A stretch of 64,000 bases of DNA from assembly GCF_030269905.1 (NCBI RefSeq), contig NZ_BSVC01000003.1:333356-397355 (forward strand), given 5' to 3'. The position numbers and the translations under genes are program-made. Shown piece after piece: positions 46,681 through 55,712 of the stretch. Source of the DNA: Pelosinus sp. IPA-1 (GTDB taxonomy: Bacteria; Bacillota; Negativicutes; DSM-13327). Numbering within the stretch: the stretch's first letter is position 1; each line of letters opens with the position of its first letter. The notes below the pieces were generated by a model. The model searched no databases. It was not told the DNA's origin and was given only the letters and a program-made list of their open reading frames with translations.

Positions 46681-46727
46681 AAAAGGGGCTGTGGAAATTT
46701 CAAAGCATATTATCCACAGTCCCTTTT
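46681..46727 (+). terminator. Terminator of nfnAB
   Basis: AAAAGGGGCTGTGGA (46681-46695) pairs with TCCACAGTCCCTTTT (46713-46727). Confidence 0.85.
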
Positions 46728-46802
46728 ATTAACTTATTTAACCTGCATTTTAAGTGATTGATTTTCACACGGTTTGCCGTCTACCTACCTTGTTCGGATA
46801 TA

Positions 46803-46845
46803 AAAAAACCTTCTCCTTATTATAAAAATAAGGAGAAGGTTTTTT
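46803..46845. terminator. Bidirectional terminator before repeat copy D
   Basis: An 18-bp perfect stem (46803-46820 with 46828-46845) ends in T-runs on both strands. It abuts copy D. Confidence 0.9.
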
Positions 46846-46943
46846 ACGGAATCAGAAAATATCACACTTTCTTGATTCCAAGTAAGAACGACTAAGGCTT
46901 CTGCCTGCGTCCGGGGACTTGGCACAAGCCAAGTCTTTTCTTA
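46846..46943. repeat. 98-bp structured repeat, copy D
   Basis: It is nearly identical to copy A. Its terminal TTA (46941-46943) is the stop codon of the minus-strand lysR gene, as copy B does for nifJ. Confidence 0.88.
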
Positions 46944-47840
46944 TTTGGTACGCTCATTCGATGTAAAATAATTTTCGGCAAACTGTAACCATAAACGCGC
47001 CGCGTGGGACATGAAGCGTCCTTTTTTCCAGATAATTGACATGTTGTGTATAATCTGAGGCTGTATTAATGGTACGGAGACAATGCGAGTCGAGTCTAAT
47101 TCCTTGCACACCTCACTGGGTAAGAAGGCAATTCCCAAATTAGCGGCCACGATTTGTGTCATAAGCTCACGTTGAGAGGTTTCAAAAATAACATTAGGGG
47201 AGAAACCTACATTTTTGCACTGATTGATGATTTCATCATGTAGGCTAAAATCTTCACTGTATAATACAAAGGATTCGTTAGATAATGATGCCAGCTCGAT
47301 AGAGGGTAACTGGCTTATGGGATTCTGAGAGGAGACAATAACAAAAAGGGGATCCTTGGTAAAGGAAAGGGAATCAACATACTGATTATCTGGCTCAATG
47401 CAGATTACGCCAATATCTAACGTACCATCCTGAATCGCGAGTGCGACCTTTTTTGATCCATATTCAGATAGACTAATTTCGATTTGCGGGTACTTCTTTT
47501 TAAATTCTCCCAACAATTCAGCAAATATGGTAGAGCTAGTAATTGGAGGGAGACCGATGAAGATCTTGCCTTTTTCCATTTTAATTTTATTTTCAAATTC
47601 AGTAGTGAGATTTTGGAACATGACCACCACTTGTTGTGCTTGATCTAAAAAGATCATGCCCGCATCTGTTAACTGCACATATTTGGAGGTCCGATTAAAT
47701 AAGGAAGTTCCCAGTTCAGTTTCCAAATCTTTTATCATCTTGCTAATTGCTGATTGGGACACATGAGTAATACTAGCAGCTTTACTAAAACTTTTTTGAC
47801 GAGCCACTTCAACAAAATATTCTAAATGTCGAATATCCAT
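46941..47840 (-). CDS. LysR family transcriptional regulator
   Basis: A 299-residue LTTR with HTH near 15-40 (SFSKAASITHVSQSAISKMI) and a periplasmic-binding-protein-like effector domain from about 90. ATG 47840 is preferred because GGGGGTG lies six bases ahead and MDIRHLEYFVEVA is the usual opening; the longer frame adds 14 residues. It resembles the CidR/YwbI group. Targets are unknown: the gene upstream on the other strand is only a short peptide frame. Its stop codon lies in repeat copy D. Confidence 0.9.
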   Translation of the reverse strand: MDIRHLEYFVEVARQKSFSKAASITHVSQSAISKMIKDLETELGTSLFNRTSKYVQLTDAGMIFLDQAQQVVVMFQNLTTEFENKIKMEKGKIFIGLPPITSSTIFAELLGEFKKKYPQIEISLSEYGSKKVALAIQDGTLDIGVICIEPDNQYVDSLSFTKDPLFVIVSSQNPISQLPSIELASLSNESFVLYSEDFSLHDEIINQCKNVGFSPNVIFETSQRELMTQIVAANLGIAFLPSEVCKELDSTRIVSVPLIQPQIIHNMSIIWKKGRFMSHAARLWLQFAENYFTSNERTK

Positions 47841-48045
47841 AGTAAACACCCCCAAATACAGTTTACTATCTATTTTAGTCATAGTAAAGATTACGATTAT
47901 ATATTTTACTTATAAAGAGATTCGATTTAAAATGAAGACAGAGAAAAAAGAGAGAGTAAGACGCTTTAAATATAGATTAAAGGGGATGTTTTTTATGATT
48001 AACCAACAGGCATATCAGAACAGTTTTTTAGGAGGAATGAATATT

Positions 48046-48153
48046 ATGGAAAATAATAAAACAAAAGTAGAAAGTTCAAACGTTAAGAAATCCACATATG
48101 TAGATATTACACAAACTAAGGAATTTTGGTCTAAACTAGCAGTAATCAGCTAA
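48046..48153 (+). CDS. Very small protein (35 residues), unknown
   Basis: ATG 48046 follows TAGGAGG by ten bases. The frame encodes a charged N-terminal half (MENNKTKVESSNVKKSTY) and a C-terminal DITQTKEFWSKLAVIS. An in-frame ATG at 47995 with AAAGGGG ahead would give 52 residues. It is divergent from lysR and followed by a hairpin. I do not recognise it. A signalling peptide, a small regulator or chance are all possible. Confidence 0.4.
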   Translation: MENNKTKVESSNVKKSTYVDITQTKEFWSKLAVIS

Positions 48154-48177
48154 TAATGAAAAAAATTAATACTTGTG

Positions 48178-48212
48178 AAAAAGCTTGATAAACACCCGTA
48201 AGAAGCTTTTTT
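48178..48212 (+). terminator. Weak hairpin after the small frame
   Basis: AAAAAGCTT (48178-48186) pairs with AAGCTTTTTT (48203-48212), ending in a T-run. Confidence 0.6.
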
Positions 48213-48218
48213 ATAAGG

Positions 48219-48258
48219 AAAAGCTCTACATTCTATAAAAATGGAATGTAGAGCTTTT
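48219..48258. terminator. Bidirectional terminator
   Basis: A 15-bp perfect stem, AAAAGCTCTACATTC with GAATGTAGAGCTTTT, has A/T tails on both sides. It lies 11 bases from the end of the flavoprotein gene at 48270. Confidence 0.9.
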
Positions 48259-48269
48259 TGCTTTTTCTA

Positions 48270-48647
48270 CTAGAGCATTTGTTTTGCATCTGTTACAGTA
48301 ATTTCTAATACTGCGCGGATCCATGAAAATTTTTCTTTCATACGATCAAAATCCTCGCCAGATTTAACGAAACGCGTAGTGCCTGTCACAATAAAACCGG
48401 TTCCTTTTCCTCTGTAACCTTCGATCTCCCTACTGGCAATCGAAAGAATAACATTGTTTTGGTTGCTAAGATTTTTTTCTGTTTTGTTAAAACCAGAAGC
48501 TGGGATTAAGAATTTGTCAGCAGGAGTAACCATTATATAACTATTCCAAGTATTAACCAAATGAGGACCATCCTCACCGTTAGTTACAATACTGACAGCT
48601 CCATCGGAGGGATGAGCAAGTATGTCCAATAATTTTTCGTTAAGCAT
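48270..48647 (-). CDS. Pyridoxamine 5'-phosphate oxidase-like flavoprotein
   Basis: A 125-residue split-barrel protein. HLVNTWNSYIMVTPADKFLI (near 30-49) and the later GTGFIVTGTTRFV fit the small FMN-binding group of the PNPOx-like family, whose members are often of unknown function and far shorter than true PdxH. It is divergent from a MocR-type regulator, so that regulator may control it. A link to vitamin B6 is therefore conceivable but not shown. Confidence 0.8.
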   Translation of the reverse strand: MLNEKLLDILAHPSDGAVSIVTNGEDGPHLVNTWNSYIMVTPADKFLIPASGFNKTEKNLSNQNNVILSIASREIEGYRGKGTGFIVTGTTRFVKSGEDFDRMKEKFSWIRAVLEITVTDAKQML

Positions 48648-48955
48648 AATTATAATACATCCTTTCCATTTGAATTAGTTACCAGCTTTACTTTGCCATT
48701 GTTTAGCACAATTATTGTGCCCTCATGACAGAGTACAATGCACAAGTTGAATCTAAAGCAGACAATCACTGTGAAATATATCGGATAGTCCATATTATAA
48801 AATAAAACTACCCCTGCTGATAGGTGTAATTTTAAAATAAAATATGGGGTCAGTTTTCAATTTGTACTGCTTTCTATAACCTTGACACTAGGTCTTAGCG
48901 TCTATATAATGGCGGTAATTAAGATGGATTTTAATAAATGGGTTAGGTGAGAGTA
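48648..48955. promoter_or_regulatory. Divergent region between the flavoprotein and MocR genes
   Basis: No gene is seen in these 308 bases. AAAATAAAA-type stretches at about 48799-48845 repeat around CCCCTGCTGATAGGTG and may be regulator contacts. Promoter TTGACA (48881-48886), a 17-base-type spacer and a TATAAT (48904-48909) precede the MocR gene. Confidence 0.45.
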
Positions 48956-50356
48956 ATGATTATATTAAATAGTAAAGGTCGCCAAACGCTTCACGATAAA
49001 ATCTATAATCAAATTAAAAATAAAATATTATCAGGAGAATTACCTCCAACTACGAAGCTTTTATCGATTAAAAATTTAGCGATTGAATTATCTGTAAGCC
49101 GTAATACAGTAGACTATGCCTATCAACAGTTATTTGCTGAAGGGTATATACATAGCAAGCCTAGAAGCGGATATTATGTCTCATTCATTGACCCAGAATT
49201 CCTTCCATCTCACTGTCAAACAGGTGCACCCCCAGGACAAATTTTGAAAGATGGGAAATCATACTCCTTTGATTTTCATCCTGCTAATATTTCACCAGAA
49301 AGTTTTCCAGTTAACTTATGGCGGAAACTGTATATAGATAGTTTAAAAGAAAATCCTAAACAACTTGCGTCCTATAGCAATCGGCAAGGGGATACCGCAT
49401 TGCGCTATGAGCTCCAAAAATATCTGGCCCGTTCTCGCGGTGTATCATGTAGCCTAGAGCAAATTGTCCTTTGCTCTGGGTTACATGATAGTCTTTCGAT
49501 TCTAGCACCAATTTTGAAGGAAAATCATTCCCAATTTGCCATTGAAGATCCTGGTCATTTCATTCCAAAGACGGTTTTTCGAAATCATTCCTTTTCTATA
49601 TCTCCCGTCCCATTAAATTCGGATGGTCTTGCTATAGATTCTTTATATAAGACCAAGAGCACTGTTATATATGTAACTCCTTCTCACCAGTTTCCATTAG
49701 GATACATTATGCCAGTAGCAAATAGGCTAAAGTTAATTGATTGGGCGAAAAACGTTGGGGGAGTCATTATTGAAGATGATTATGATAGTGAACTACGATA
49801 TTACGGCAAACCAATTCCTGCGTTGCAAGGCCTGCATCCAGAAGAGAACATAGTATATGTAGGTACTTTTTCTAAAGTGCTATCTCCGACGCTTCGCGTA
49901 AGTTACATGGTATTACCCTATCAATTGCTTACGATATATAATAAGTTATTTGGTGATGATTATTCTACGACGGTTTCTTTATTAGATCAACGAACACTAA
50001 GTAAGCTTATGGAGCAGGGATACTGGGAACGGCATTTGCGTAAGATGCGGACCGTTTATAAAAAAAAGCATGATGCAATCATTCAATCGATTCATCAGCA
50101 CTTTGGATCTCAAGCCAATATAATTGGGCAGGGAGCTGGGCTCCATGTTGTCTTAGAACTAGTTGATAATTCTCTTACTGAAGAGGAGCTGATTCATCGC
50201 GCTAAGGAAAGAGGGGTCAGAATACACCCGATTTCTAGTACCTATTTACATAAGAGTAGTAACAACCCTCAGATAATACTTGGGTTTGGTAGCATGAGTA
50301 GTAATGAAATTGATCAAGGAATTGAGTTGTTGTATAAGGCTTGGTACCTCGAATAA
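48956..50356 (+). CDS. MocR-type GntR regulator with aminotransferase domain
   Basis: A 466-residue protein with an N-terminal GntR winged helix (about 10-75: LAIELSVSRNTVDYAYQQL) joined to a fold-type I aminotransferase domain. The PLP-site elements are IEDDYDSELRY (near 270) and GTFSKVLSPTLRVSYMV (Lys near 302). MocR proteins usually sense PLP or an amino acid and act at divergent promoters, here with the flavoprotein gene. ATG 48956 has AGGTGA five bases ahead; GTG 48947 is an alternative. Confidence 0.9.
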   Translation: MIILNSKGRQTLHDKIYNQIKNKILSGELPPTTKLLSIKNLAIELSVSRNTVDYAYQQLFAEGYIHSKPRSGYYVSFIDPEFLPSHCQTGAPPGQILKDGKSYSFDFHPANISPESFPVNLWRKLYIDSLKENPKQLASYSNRQGDTALRYELQKYLARSRGVSCSLEQIVLCSGLHDSLSILAPILKENHSQFAIEDPGHFIPKTVFRNHSFSISPVPLNSDGLAIDSLYKTKSTVIYVTPSHQFPLGYIMPVANRLKLIDWAKNVGGVIIEDDYDSELRYYGKPIPALQGLHPEENIVYVGTFSKVLSPTLRVSYMVLPYQLLTIYNKLFGDDYSTTVSLLDQRTLSKLMEQGYWERHLRKMRTVYKKKHDAIIQSIHQHFGSQANIIGQGAGLHVVLELVDNSLTEEELIHRAKERGVRIHPISSTYLHKSSNNPQIILGFGSMSSNEIDQGIELLYKAWYLE

Positions 50357-50400
50357 TAAATGAATAAAGACACTAGTGAGGTAAGTATTTTTATTGATGT

Positions 50401-50446
50401 AACCCGATGTGGAATTTCCTTTTGAGAATGCCTCATTGGGTTTTTG
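50401..50446 (+). terminator. Terminator of the MocR gene
   Basis: AACCCGATG (50401-50409) pairs with CATTGGGTT (50434-50442) with one G-T pair, followed by T residues. The rest of the gap to 50615 shows no gene. Confidence 0.7.
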
Positions 50447-50615
50447 TTCAAAATGGGTCTTAGTTTGAATTAGCACTAAACGGGTGAGTAGATTGATGTA
50501 CTATCAAAAAACAGAATTTTATTAATAATGTAATTATTTTACTCGGATCGAAGAGGATATAGCTCGAAATGTGTAGAAGATTGTTTATGATTTAAAGGAG
50601 TAGGAGGAGACACTA

Positions 50616-52646
50616 ATGCAACTTAAAAAAATTTCTACGGTCTTTCCACACATGAATTCAGGCCATAAAGAATATGAATTTTTTAAAGTTCTAGACTCCG
50701 TACCGGTTCCAATATTTATTAAAGATAAGACTGGTGTATTTACTAATTGTAACAAGGCCTATGAAAAGTTTATCGGCCTTAAAAGAGATAAGATCATAGG
50801 CAAATCAGTATACGAATTAGCACCAAAGAGTCTAGCAGATATTTACCATGCAAAAGATCAGGAGCTATTTGCACAAGGCAATGTGCAAATATATGAGAAT
50901 ACGGTTACAGCGAAAAATGGGAATCGTTATGTAATATTTCATAAATCTATTTACCGAAATGTAGCAGGTCAAGTTAATGGCTTAGTTGGAGCAATTATTG
51001 ACATCACTGAGCAGAAAAAGGCAGAAAAATCATTGCGAATAAGCGAGGAAAAAAATAAAGCAGTCATTGAAGCGATACCCGATATTATGGCGGTTGTAAC
51101 ACCAGAATATAAAATAGTAGAATTTAAAAAAGCGAGGGAATTCGATCATACTGGAGACGTCAAAACCTTTATAGGAAAGACGGTAAGTGAGGTGCTACCT
51201 GAGGAGGCTGCTACAATTTTTATGGGGAATATTTCATTATCTTTTCAAACGAAGAAAGTTACTGTATTTGAATATCAGATAGTACATAAGCAAGAGGTAA
51301 GGTATAGGGAAGCACGTGGTATTGTAATTTCTGATGAAAATGCACTGATTATGATTCGTGATATTACAGAAAAGAAAATCGCGGAAGAAGAGATTCATAA
51401 ACTATCTCGTGTTGTTGAACAAAGTCCTGGAGAAATTATAATTACAGATATAAATGATAGGATTGTGTATGTTAATTCTAAGTTTAGTCAAAATTCTGGA
51501 TATACACTTGATGAAGTAATAGGCCGTGATATTAGTTTTCTAATGTCCGGAATACATACAGAGGAATTCTACAATGACATACGAAAGGCAATATCATCAG
51601 GTAATGAATGGCGTGGTGAGATTTGCAGTAAGCGAAAAAGTGGAGAACTTTATTGGTCTTTAGTATCGTTATCACCAGTAAAGAAATTAGATGGAAAGGC
51701 TACTTATTATTTGGCGATTGCTCAAGATATAACCGAGAAGAAATTAATGGACGAAGTCCTTCAACGGCGAAATACGGAAATTAAGGAAGCGTTGGATAGT
51801 TTGGAGCAAACCCAGCTACAGTTGGTTGAACATGAAAAATTGGCTGGAATTGGGCAATTGGCAGCAGGTGTAGCTCATGAAATTAATAACCCATTAGGAT
51901 TTGTCCTAAGTAATTTTGATTGTTTAAAACAATACTTAATTAAAATTACTGAGGTATTCAAAAAATATAGGGAATTGAAAAATGGGGCATTGGAATCCGA
52001 AATTAATAGTTTAAGGGAGATCGCTGAACAGCTTATTGTCCTTGAAAAAAAGAACAAAATCGATTATATTTTTAGAGACCTTGAACCAGTTATTCAAGAA
52101 TCAGACGAAGGGCTGAAAAGGTTAAGCGATATAGTAAAGGCTTTAAAATTATTCTCAAGGGTAGATAGAGGTAGTGAATTTGAAAATTATGATTTAAATA
52201 CAGGGATAAAGAACACGTTAATTATTGCAAGAAATGAGATTAAATATGTTGCGGAGATTCAAATTGATTTAGGAGAATTACCTGAACTACAAGCTTCATC
52301 GGGACAAATTAATCAAGTTCTATTGAATATGATCATCAATGCAGCTTATGCGATTAAGGAAAAGAAAATGGACAAGCTGGGAATGGTTAAGATTACTAGT
52401 TATCATGATAATCAATTTGCCTACTGCTCGATTCAGGATAATGGTATTGGAATGTCAGAAGAAATTTCAAAAAATATTTTTAATGCATTTTATACTACGA
52501 AGCCTATTGGTGAAGGAACAGGGCTTGGGCTTAGTATTTCCTATGATATTATTGTTAATAAACACCATGGTGGTATTTCTGTTATCAGTGAAAAAGGAGT
52601 TGGAACGACATTTACGATTAAGCTACCTTTACATTGCTGGCAATAA
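50616..52646 (+). CDS. PAS-domain sensor histidine kinase
   Basis: A 676-residue soluble kinase with no TM helix. Three PAS domains lie at about 20-140, 145-255 and 262-385. The DHp helix carries the phospho-accepting His421 in QLAAGVAHEINNPLGFVLSN. The ATPase domain has an N box near 570 (QVLLNMIINAAYA), G1 DNGIGM and G2 GEGTGLGLSI. Cytosolic PAS domains suggest a redox or small-molecule signal. AGGAGGAG precedes the ATG. The response regulator 150 bases downstream is the likely partner. Confidence 0.92.
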   Translation: MQLKKISTVFPHMNSGHKEYEFFKVLDSVPVPIFIKDKTGVFTNCNKAYEKFIGLKRDKIIGKSVYELAPKSLADIYHAKDQELFAQGNVQIYENTVTAKNGNRYVIFHKSIYRNVAGQVNGLVGAIIDITEQKKAEKSLRISEEKNKAVIEAIPDIMAVVTPEYKIVEFKKAREFDHTGDVKTFIGKTVSEVLPEEAATIFMGNISLSFQTKKVTVFEYQIVHKQEVRYREARGIVISDENALIMIRDITEKKIAEEEIHKLSRVVEQSPGEIIITDINDRIVYVNSKFSQNSGYTLDEVIGRDISFLMSGIHTEEFYNDIRKAISSGNEWRGEICSKRKSGELYWSLVSLSPVKKLDGKATYYLAIAQDITEKKLMDEVLQRRNTEIKEALDSLEQTQLQLVEHEKLAGIGQLAAGVAHEINNPLGFVLSNFDCLKQYLIKITEVFKKYRELKNGALESEINSLREIAEQLIVLEKKNKIDYIFRDLEPVIQESDEGLKRLSDIVKALKLFSRVDRGSEFENYDLNTGIKNTLIIARNEIKYVAEIQIDLGELPELQASSGQINQVLLNMIINAAYAIKEKKMDKLGMVKITSYHDNQFAYCSIQDNGIGMSEEISKNIFNAFYTTKPIGEGTGLGLSISYDIIVNKHHGGISVISEKGVGTTFTIKLPLHCWQ

Positions 52647-52796
52647 AAATGACAATGAATAAAAAATAGCAAGGTTATAGTAAAAGTAGTTGACTACTAC
52701 GCCACTTGATGAGGATGCGAATTTGAGATGACTGTAACAATGAAAAATACCTGAAATTAAAGAACTATTTTAGGTATTTATGAAAGGAATATATAT

Positions 52797-53885
52797 ATGA
52801 GAAAAAGTACTATTTTATTTGTAGATGATGAAGTAAATAGTCTAAACTCGATTCGAAGAGCACTCATTAATGAGAATTTTATATCGTTATTTGCCAATAA
52901 TGCACAAGAAGCTTTGGAAATGATGGAGAAAAATGACGTAAGCGTTCTTGTTACCGACATGCAAATGCCAGGAATGGATGGATTGGCCTTACTAAAAGAA
53001 ACAAAGCTGAATTATCCAGATGTCATTAGAATGGTTATATCTGGTTATACCCAATTATCCAAAGTGCTTACTACTGTTAATCAGGGTGATATATTTAGGT
53101 TTATAGCGAAACCATGGGACAAGGAAAAGGATTTATTACCTGTACTTTGGCAAGCCATTGAGTACTATAACTTGCGTCAGGACAAGAAAAGGCTGAAATT
53201 ATCGCTTCAAGAAAGAAACTCTGCTTATCAAAAAATGCTACGAACGATGGAAAAGCAATTTTCTAGCCAAAAAGGCGATACCATGAATATAAAAAACATA
53301 TTATTTACGGTAATGAATTATTTAGAAAATGAAATTGTTAACGCAGATAATAAGATAAAGGGAGAATGCTCTTCCAATTTTCTACTACAAATTCAGGTGA
53401 TCAAAGAAATAGTCGTAGATTACTTGAATACAATTCCAGTGACATTAGAAGTGTTTTCGCTAGAAGAGATCATAGAATACTTACGTAAGTATCTAGCAGA
53501 TAAAAGTGGAAGGGTACAGTGCAAATTGGAAGTGACTTCTCCAAATCTAAAGTGTTGTGGTAATTATAAATTACTAGCAATGATCTTACTATCCATATTT
53601 AAATTAATTCATCATTCAGGTACAGATCGAAACTTTAGTTGTATAACCTCATCCGAAAGTTATGAAGGTTTTATACGAGTAAAGAATATCTTTGAAATAG
53701 GATATGTAGATGGAGGGAGTGTATTAATTGACGCAGCTCAGTTATTAACACATACCAAATTAGATAATTATTGTACGCTTTTAACACAAATTGGAAAAGA
53801 CTATAATATTTCTGTAACATATACGTATATAAACCAAAATTTATCAATTATCACAGTTACTTCTGATTTCTCCCACGTTAATTAA
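52797..53885 (+). CDS. Response regulator with a degenerate kinase-like output region
   Basis: A 362-residue protein. The receiver domain (1-125) has the acidic pair Asp10/Asp11, phospho-acceptor Asp54 in LVTDMQMPGMDG and Lys in FIAKPWD. A coiled coil follows (about 130-160). The C-terminal 200 residues look like a histidine-kinase DHp/ATPase remnant: EEIIEYLRKYL, then LLAMILLSIFKLIHHSG at the N-box position. The G boxes are lost. No DNA-binding or HD domain is seen, so the output may be by protein binding. It probably pairs with the kinase upstream. Confidence 0.82.
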   Translation: MRKSTILFVDDEVNSLNSIRRALINENFISLFANNAQEALEMMEKNDVSVLVTDMQMPGMDGLALLKETKLNYPDVIRMVISGYTQLSKVLTTVNQGDIFRFIAKPWDKEKDLLPVLWQAIEYYNLRQDKKRLKLSLQERNSAYQKMLRTMEKQFSSQKGDTMNIKNILFTVMNYLENEIVNADNKIKGECSSNFLLQIQVIKEIVVDYLNTIPVTLEVFSLEEIIEYLRKYLADKSGRVQCKLEVTSPNLKCCGNYKLLAMILLSIFKLIHHSGTDRNFSCITSSESYEGFIRVKNIFEIGYVDGGSVLIDAAQLLTHTKLDNYCTLLTQIGKDYNISVTYTYINQNLSIITVTSDFSHVN

Positions 53886-53985
53886 AAAGAAAAATATTAA
53901 TTAGAGGAGCGGTCTCTTTTGGTAAGATGTGCTAATCTTACTGTTGACTTTTATAGCAATCCAACATATAATAAAAACAAAAAGT

Positions 53986-54002
53986 AATTGTCAATGACAA
54001 TT
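53986..54002. promoter_or_regulatory. MarR-type operator before marR
   Basis: AATTGTCAATGACAATT is a perfect 17-base palindrome 16 bases before the marR start. The same core recurs at 54521. Confidence 0.75.
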
Positions 54003-54018
54003 AAATTGAAAGGGAATT

Positions 54019-54453
54019 ATGAGTTATATATTAACAGATGCAGTTAGCTTTTTATTAAGCCGAATACAAGCAAGAATGAAAAATATATTTCTAAAGAAAT
54101 TAAAAGAATATGGTATTACCCCTGAACAATGGGTTTTACTTGCAAAACTTTCAGAGCAAGAAGGAATTTCACCAACAGAATTGTCGCTAATATCACTTAG
54201 AGACAAACCTTACACTACGCGACTTATTGATAAATTGGCGGAAAATAAGCTGATTATTAAGGAAGAAAGCCAGCATGATAAGCGTTCTTCACTAATTTAC
54301 CTGACAAAGCAAGGTGCAAAAATAAAAGAGGAAATCGTTCCTATAGCGGATGAAATTAATGAATGGCTAGTTGAAACTATGGATGAAGCAGAGATTAAAC
54401 AATTAAAAATCTTGTTGCAAAAAATGTATGATAATATGCAAGCCCATAGTTAG
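54019..54453 (+). CDS. MarR family transcriptional regulator
   Basis: A 144-residue winged-helix repressor. The recognition region is ISPTELSLISLRDKPYTTRL (near 55-75) and the wing is EESQHDKRSSLIYLT (Asp/Arg pair near 95), both MarR hallmarks; helices at both ends form the dimer. The matching palindromes in front of it and in front of the next gene suggest that it represses itself and the HXXEE-type gene. The ligand is unknown. Confidence 0.9.
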   Translation: MSYILTDAVSFLLSRIQARMKNIFLKKLKEYGITPEQWVLLAKLSEQEGISPTELSLISLRDKPYTTRLIDKLAENKLIIKEESQHDKRSSLIYLTKQGAKIKEEIVPIADEINEWLVETMDEAEIKQLKILLQKMYDNMQAHS

Positions 54454-54520
54454 GAAAGCTTTTGATGAAACAGCAAATTTTAGCTGAACCTATTCGGCTA
54501 ATTATTTTTTACCAAACTAG

Positions 54521-54533
54521 TTGTCAATGACAA
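54521..54533. promoter_or_regulatory. Second MarR-type operator
   Basis: TTGTCAATGACAA repeats the core of the palindrome at 53986. It lies 143 bases before the HXXEE gene. A 15-codon frame (ATG 54562) between them is probably not a gene. Confidence 0.7.
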
Positions 54534-54675
54534 ATAAATGGAGATGCTTTGAGTGAGGTGATGAAATATGAAGAACTGGAAAGGATGAGTTTTAGTATTA
54601 AAAAATAAATGAGCATCAAGAAGTAGGTTATTGGTACTATGTTTCACATAAATTAAGAGGACGAGGTGAAAGAAA

Positions 54676-55302
54676 ATGAATTTTTTAAGAAAGTATTGGC
54701 AGGATATGGGTGGAGTCGTAGCCATAGTTGTATGTGTTGGTCTATTAATGAATCAGCAAAATATGCAAGAGATAAGACTAATTTTATGGATGAGCTTTGT
54801 TGCAATCCTAGTTCATCAATTTGAAGAATATCGCTGGCCAGGATATTTTCCGGGGATTTTTAACATCGTAATATTGAAAAGTTCGCTTCCAGACAGATAT
54901 CCTTTAAATAGTCAATCGGCTATGGTCATTAATGTGTTAATTGCTTATGTTTTTTATCTTGTTCCTGTTTTTTTTACAGATCAGATATGGTTGGGGCTTG
55001 CACCAATCTTCATGGGATTTTTTCAATTCTTCTGGCACGGAATTTTCGCCAATATAAAAGCAAAGTCTATTTATAATCCCGGCTTGTTCGCAGTTCTGTT
55101 TCTCCATATTCCTATTGGATGCTGGTACATCAATTATATTGTTTCCCACGGCTTAGCAACTCAGATGGATTGGGTTTTAGGAAGTATCTATTTTGTTATT
55201 GCCACCTATATTTTGATCGTTAAGGGTAACATGTGGATGAAAAATGAGAAAACGAAATTTAGCTTCAATAAGAAACAATTAGGACCATATAGCCCCCAAT
55301 AA
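54676..55302 (+). CDS. HXXEE-domain membrane protein
   Basis: A 208-residue protein with about six TM helices. The motif VHQFEEYRWPGYFPGIFN (near 44) contains the HxxEE signature, and FFQFFWHGIFANIKAKSIYN, NPGLF and FLHIP occur at the places where the family has further conserved His and Asn residues. These suggest a membrane metal site, but no function is known for the family. A GAGGTG ribosome site precedes the ATG. It is likely controlled by the MarR protein upstream. Confidence 0.78.
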   Translation: MNFLRKYWQDMGGVVAIVVCVGLLMNQQNMQEIRLILWMSFVAILVHQFEEYRWPGYFPGIFNIVILKSSLPDRYPLNSQSAMVINVLIAYVFYLVPVFFTDQIWLGLAPIFMGFFQFFWHGIFANIKAKSIYNPGLFAVLFLHIPIGCWYINYIVSHGLATQMDWVLGSIYFVIATYILIVKGNMWMKNEKTKFSFNKKQLGPYSPQ

Positions 55303-55573
55303 TTATACGCTCACTAATCCATTTTATTTAGTAGTTAGATTTTTTACAAAAGGTCCTGTAGAGTAGAAATACTTTGCAGGATTTTTGTAATTAACTATAT
55401 AGTGCTAGGAGAGTATTGAAGATAGCTAAAGTAGCAAAAATAAATGCTAGACTTCTAATGAACAGATAGTGGAACATTACACATTTTGTTGTAATAAGTA
55501 GAATTATAACAATGTATTATAAATACTGTATAATTTTGTCTAAAGATATGATATAATTATACTCAAGGCAAAG

Positions 55574-55611
55574 ACGCTGTTTTCTTATTAGAGGAAATTC
55601 AGCGTTTTTTT
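55574..55611 (+). terminator. Leader hairpin with T-run upstream of dcuC
   Basis: ACGCTG (55574-55579) and TTTC pair with GAAA and CAGCGT (55600-55605), followed by seven T residues. It follows a TATAAT-like box (55552-55557) and lies about 100 bases before dcuC. It could be an attenuator, the end of a small RNA or a leftover terminator. The rest of the 55303-55712 gap is AT-rich with no gene. Confidence 0.55.
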
Positions 55612-55712
55612 CGTTTTAATTTAGTAAAAAGGGGAGGGAAAAGGTTTACTTTTTTTAGAAATAAGACGATATATGAATGTTATGTAATTTTTTATAAAAA
55701 GGAGATGTTGTT

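Noticed and set aside
48046..48153. RiPP or bacteriocin precursor
   Set aside because: No maturation, protease or export gene lies nearby and no leader cleavage motif is seen, so only a small unknown protein is claimed.
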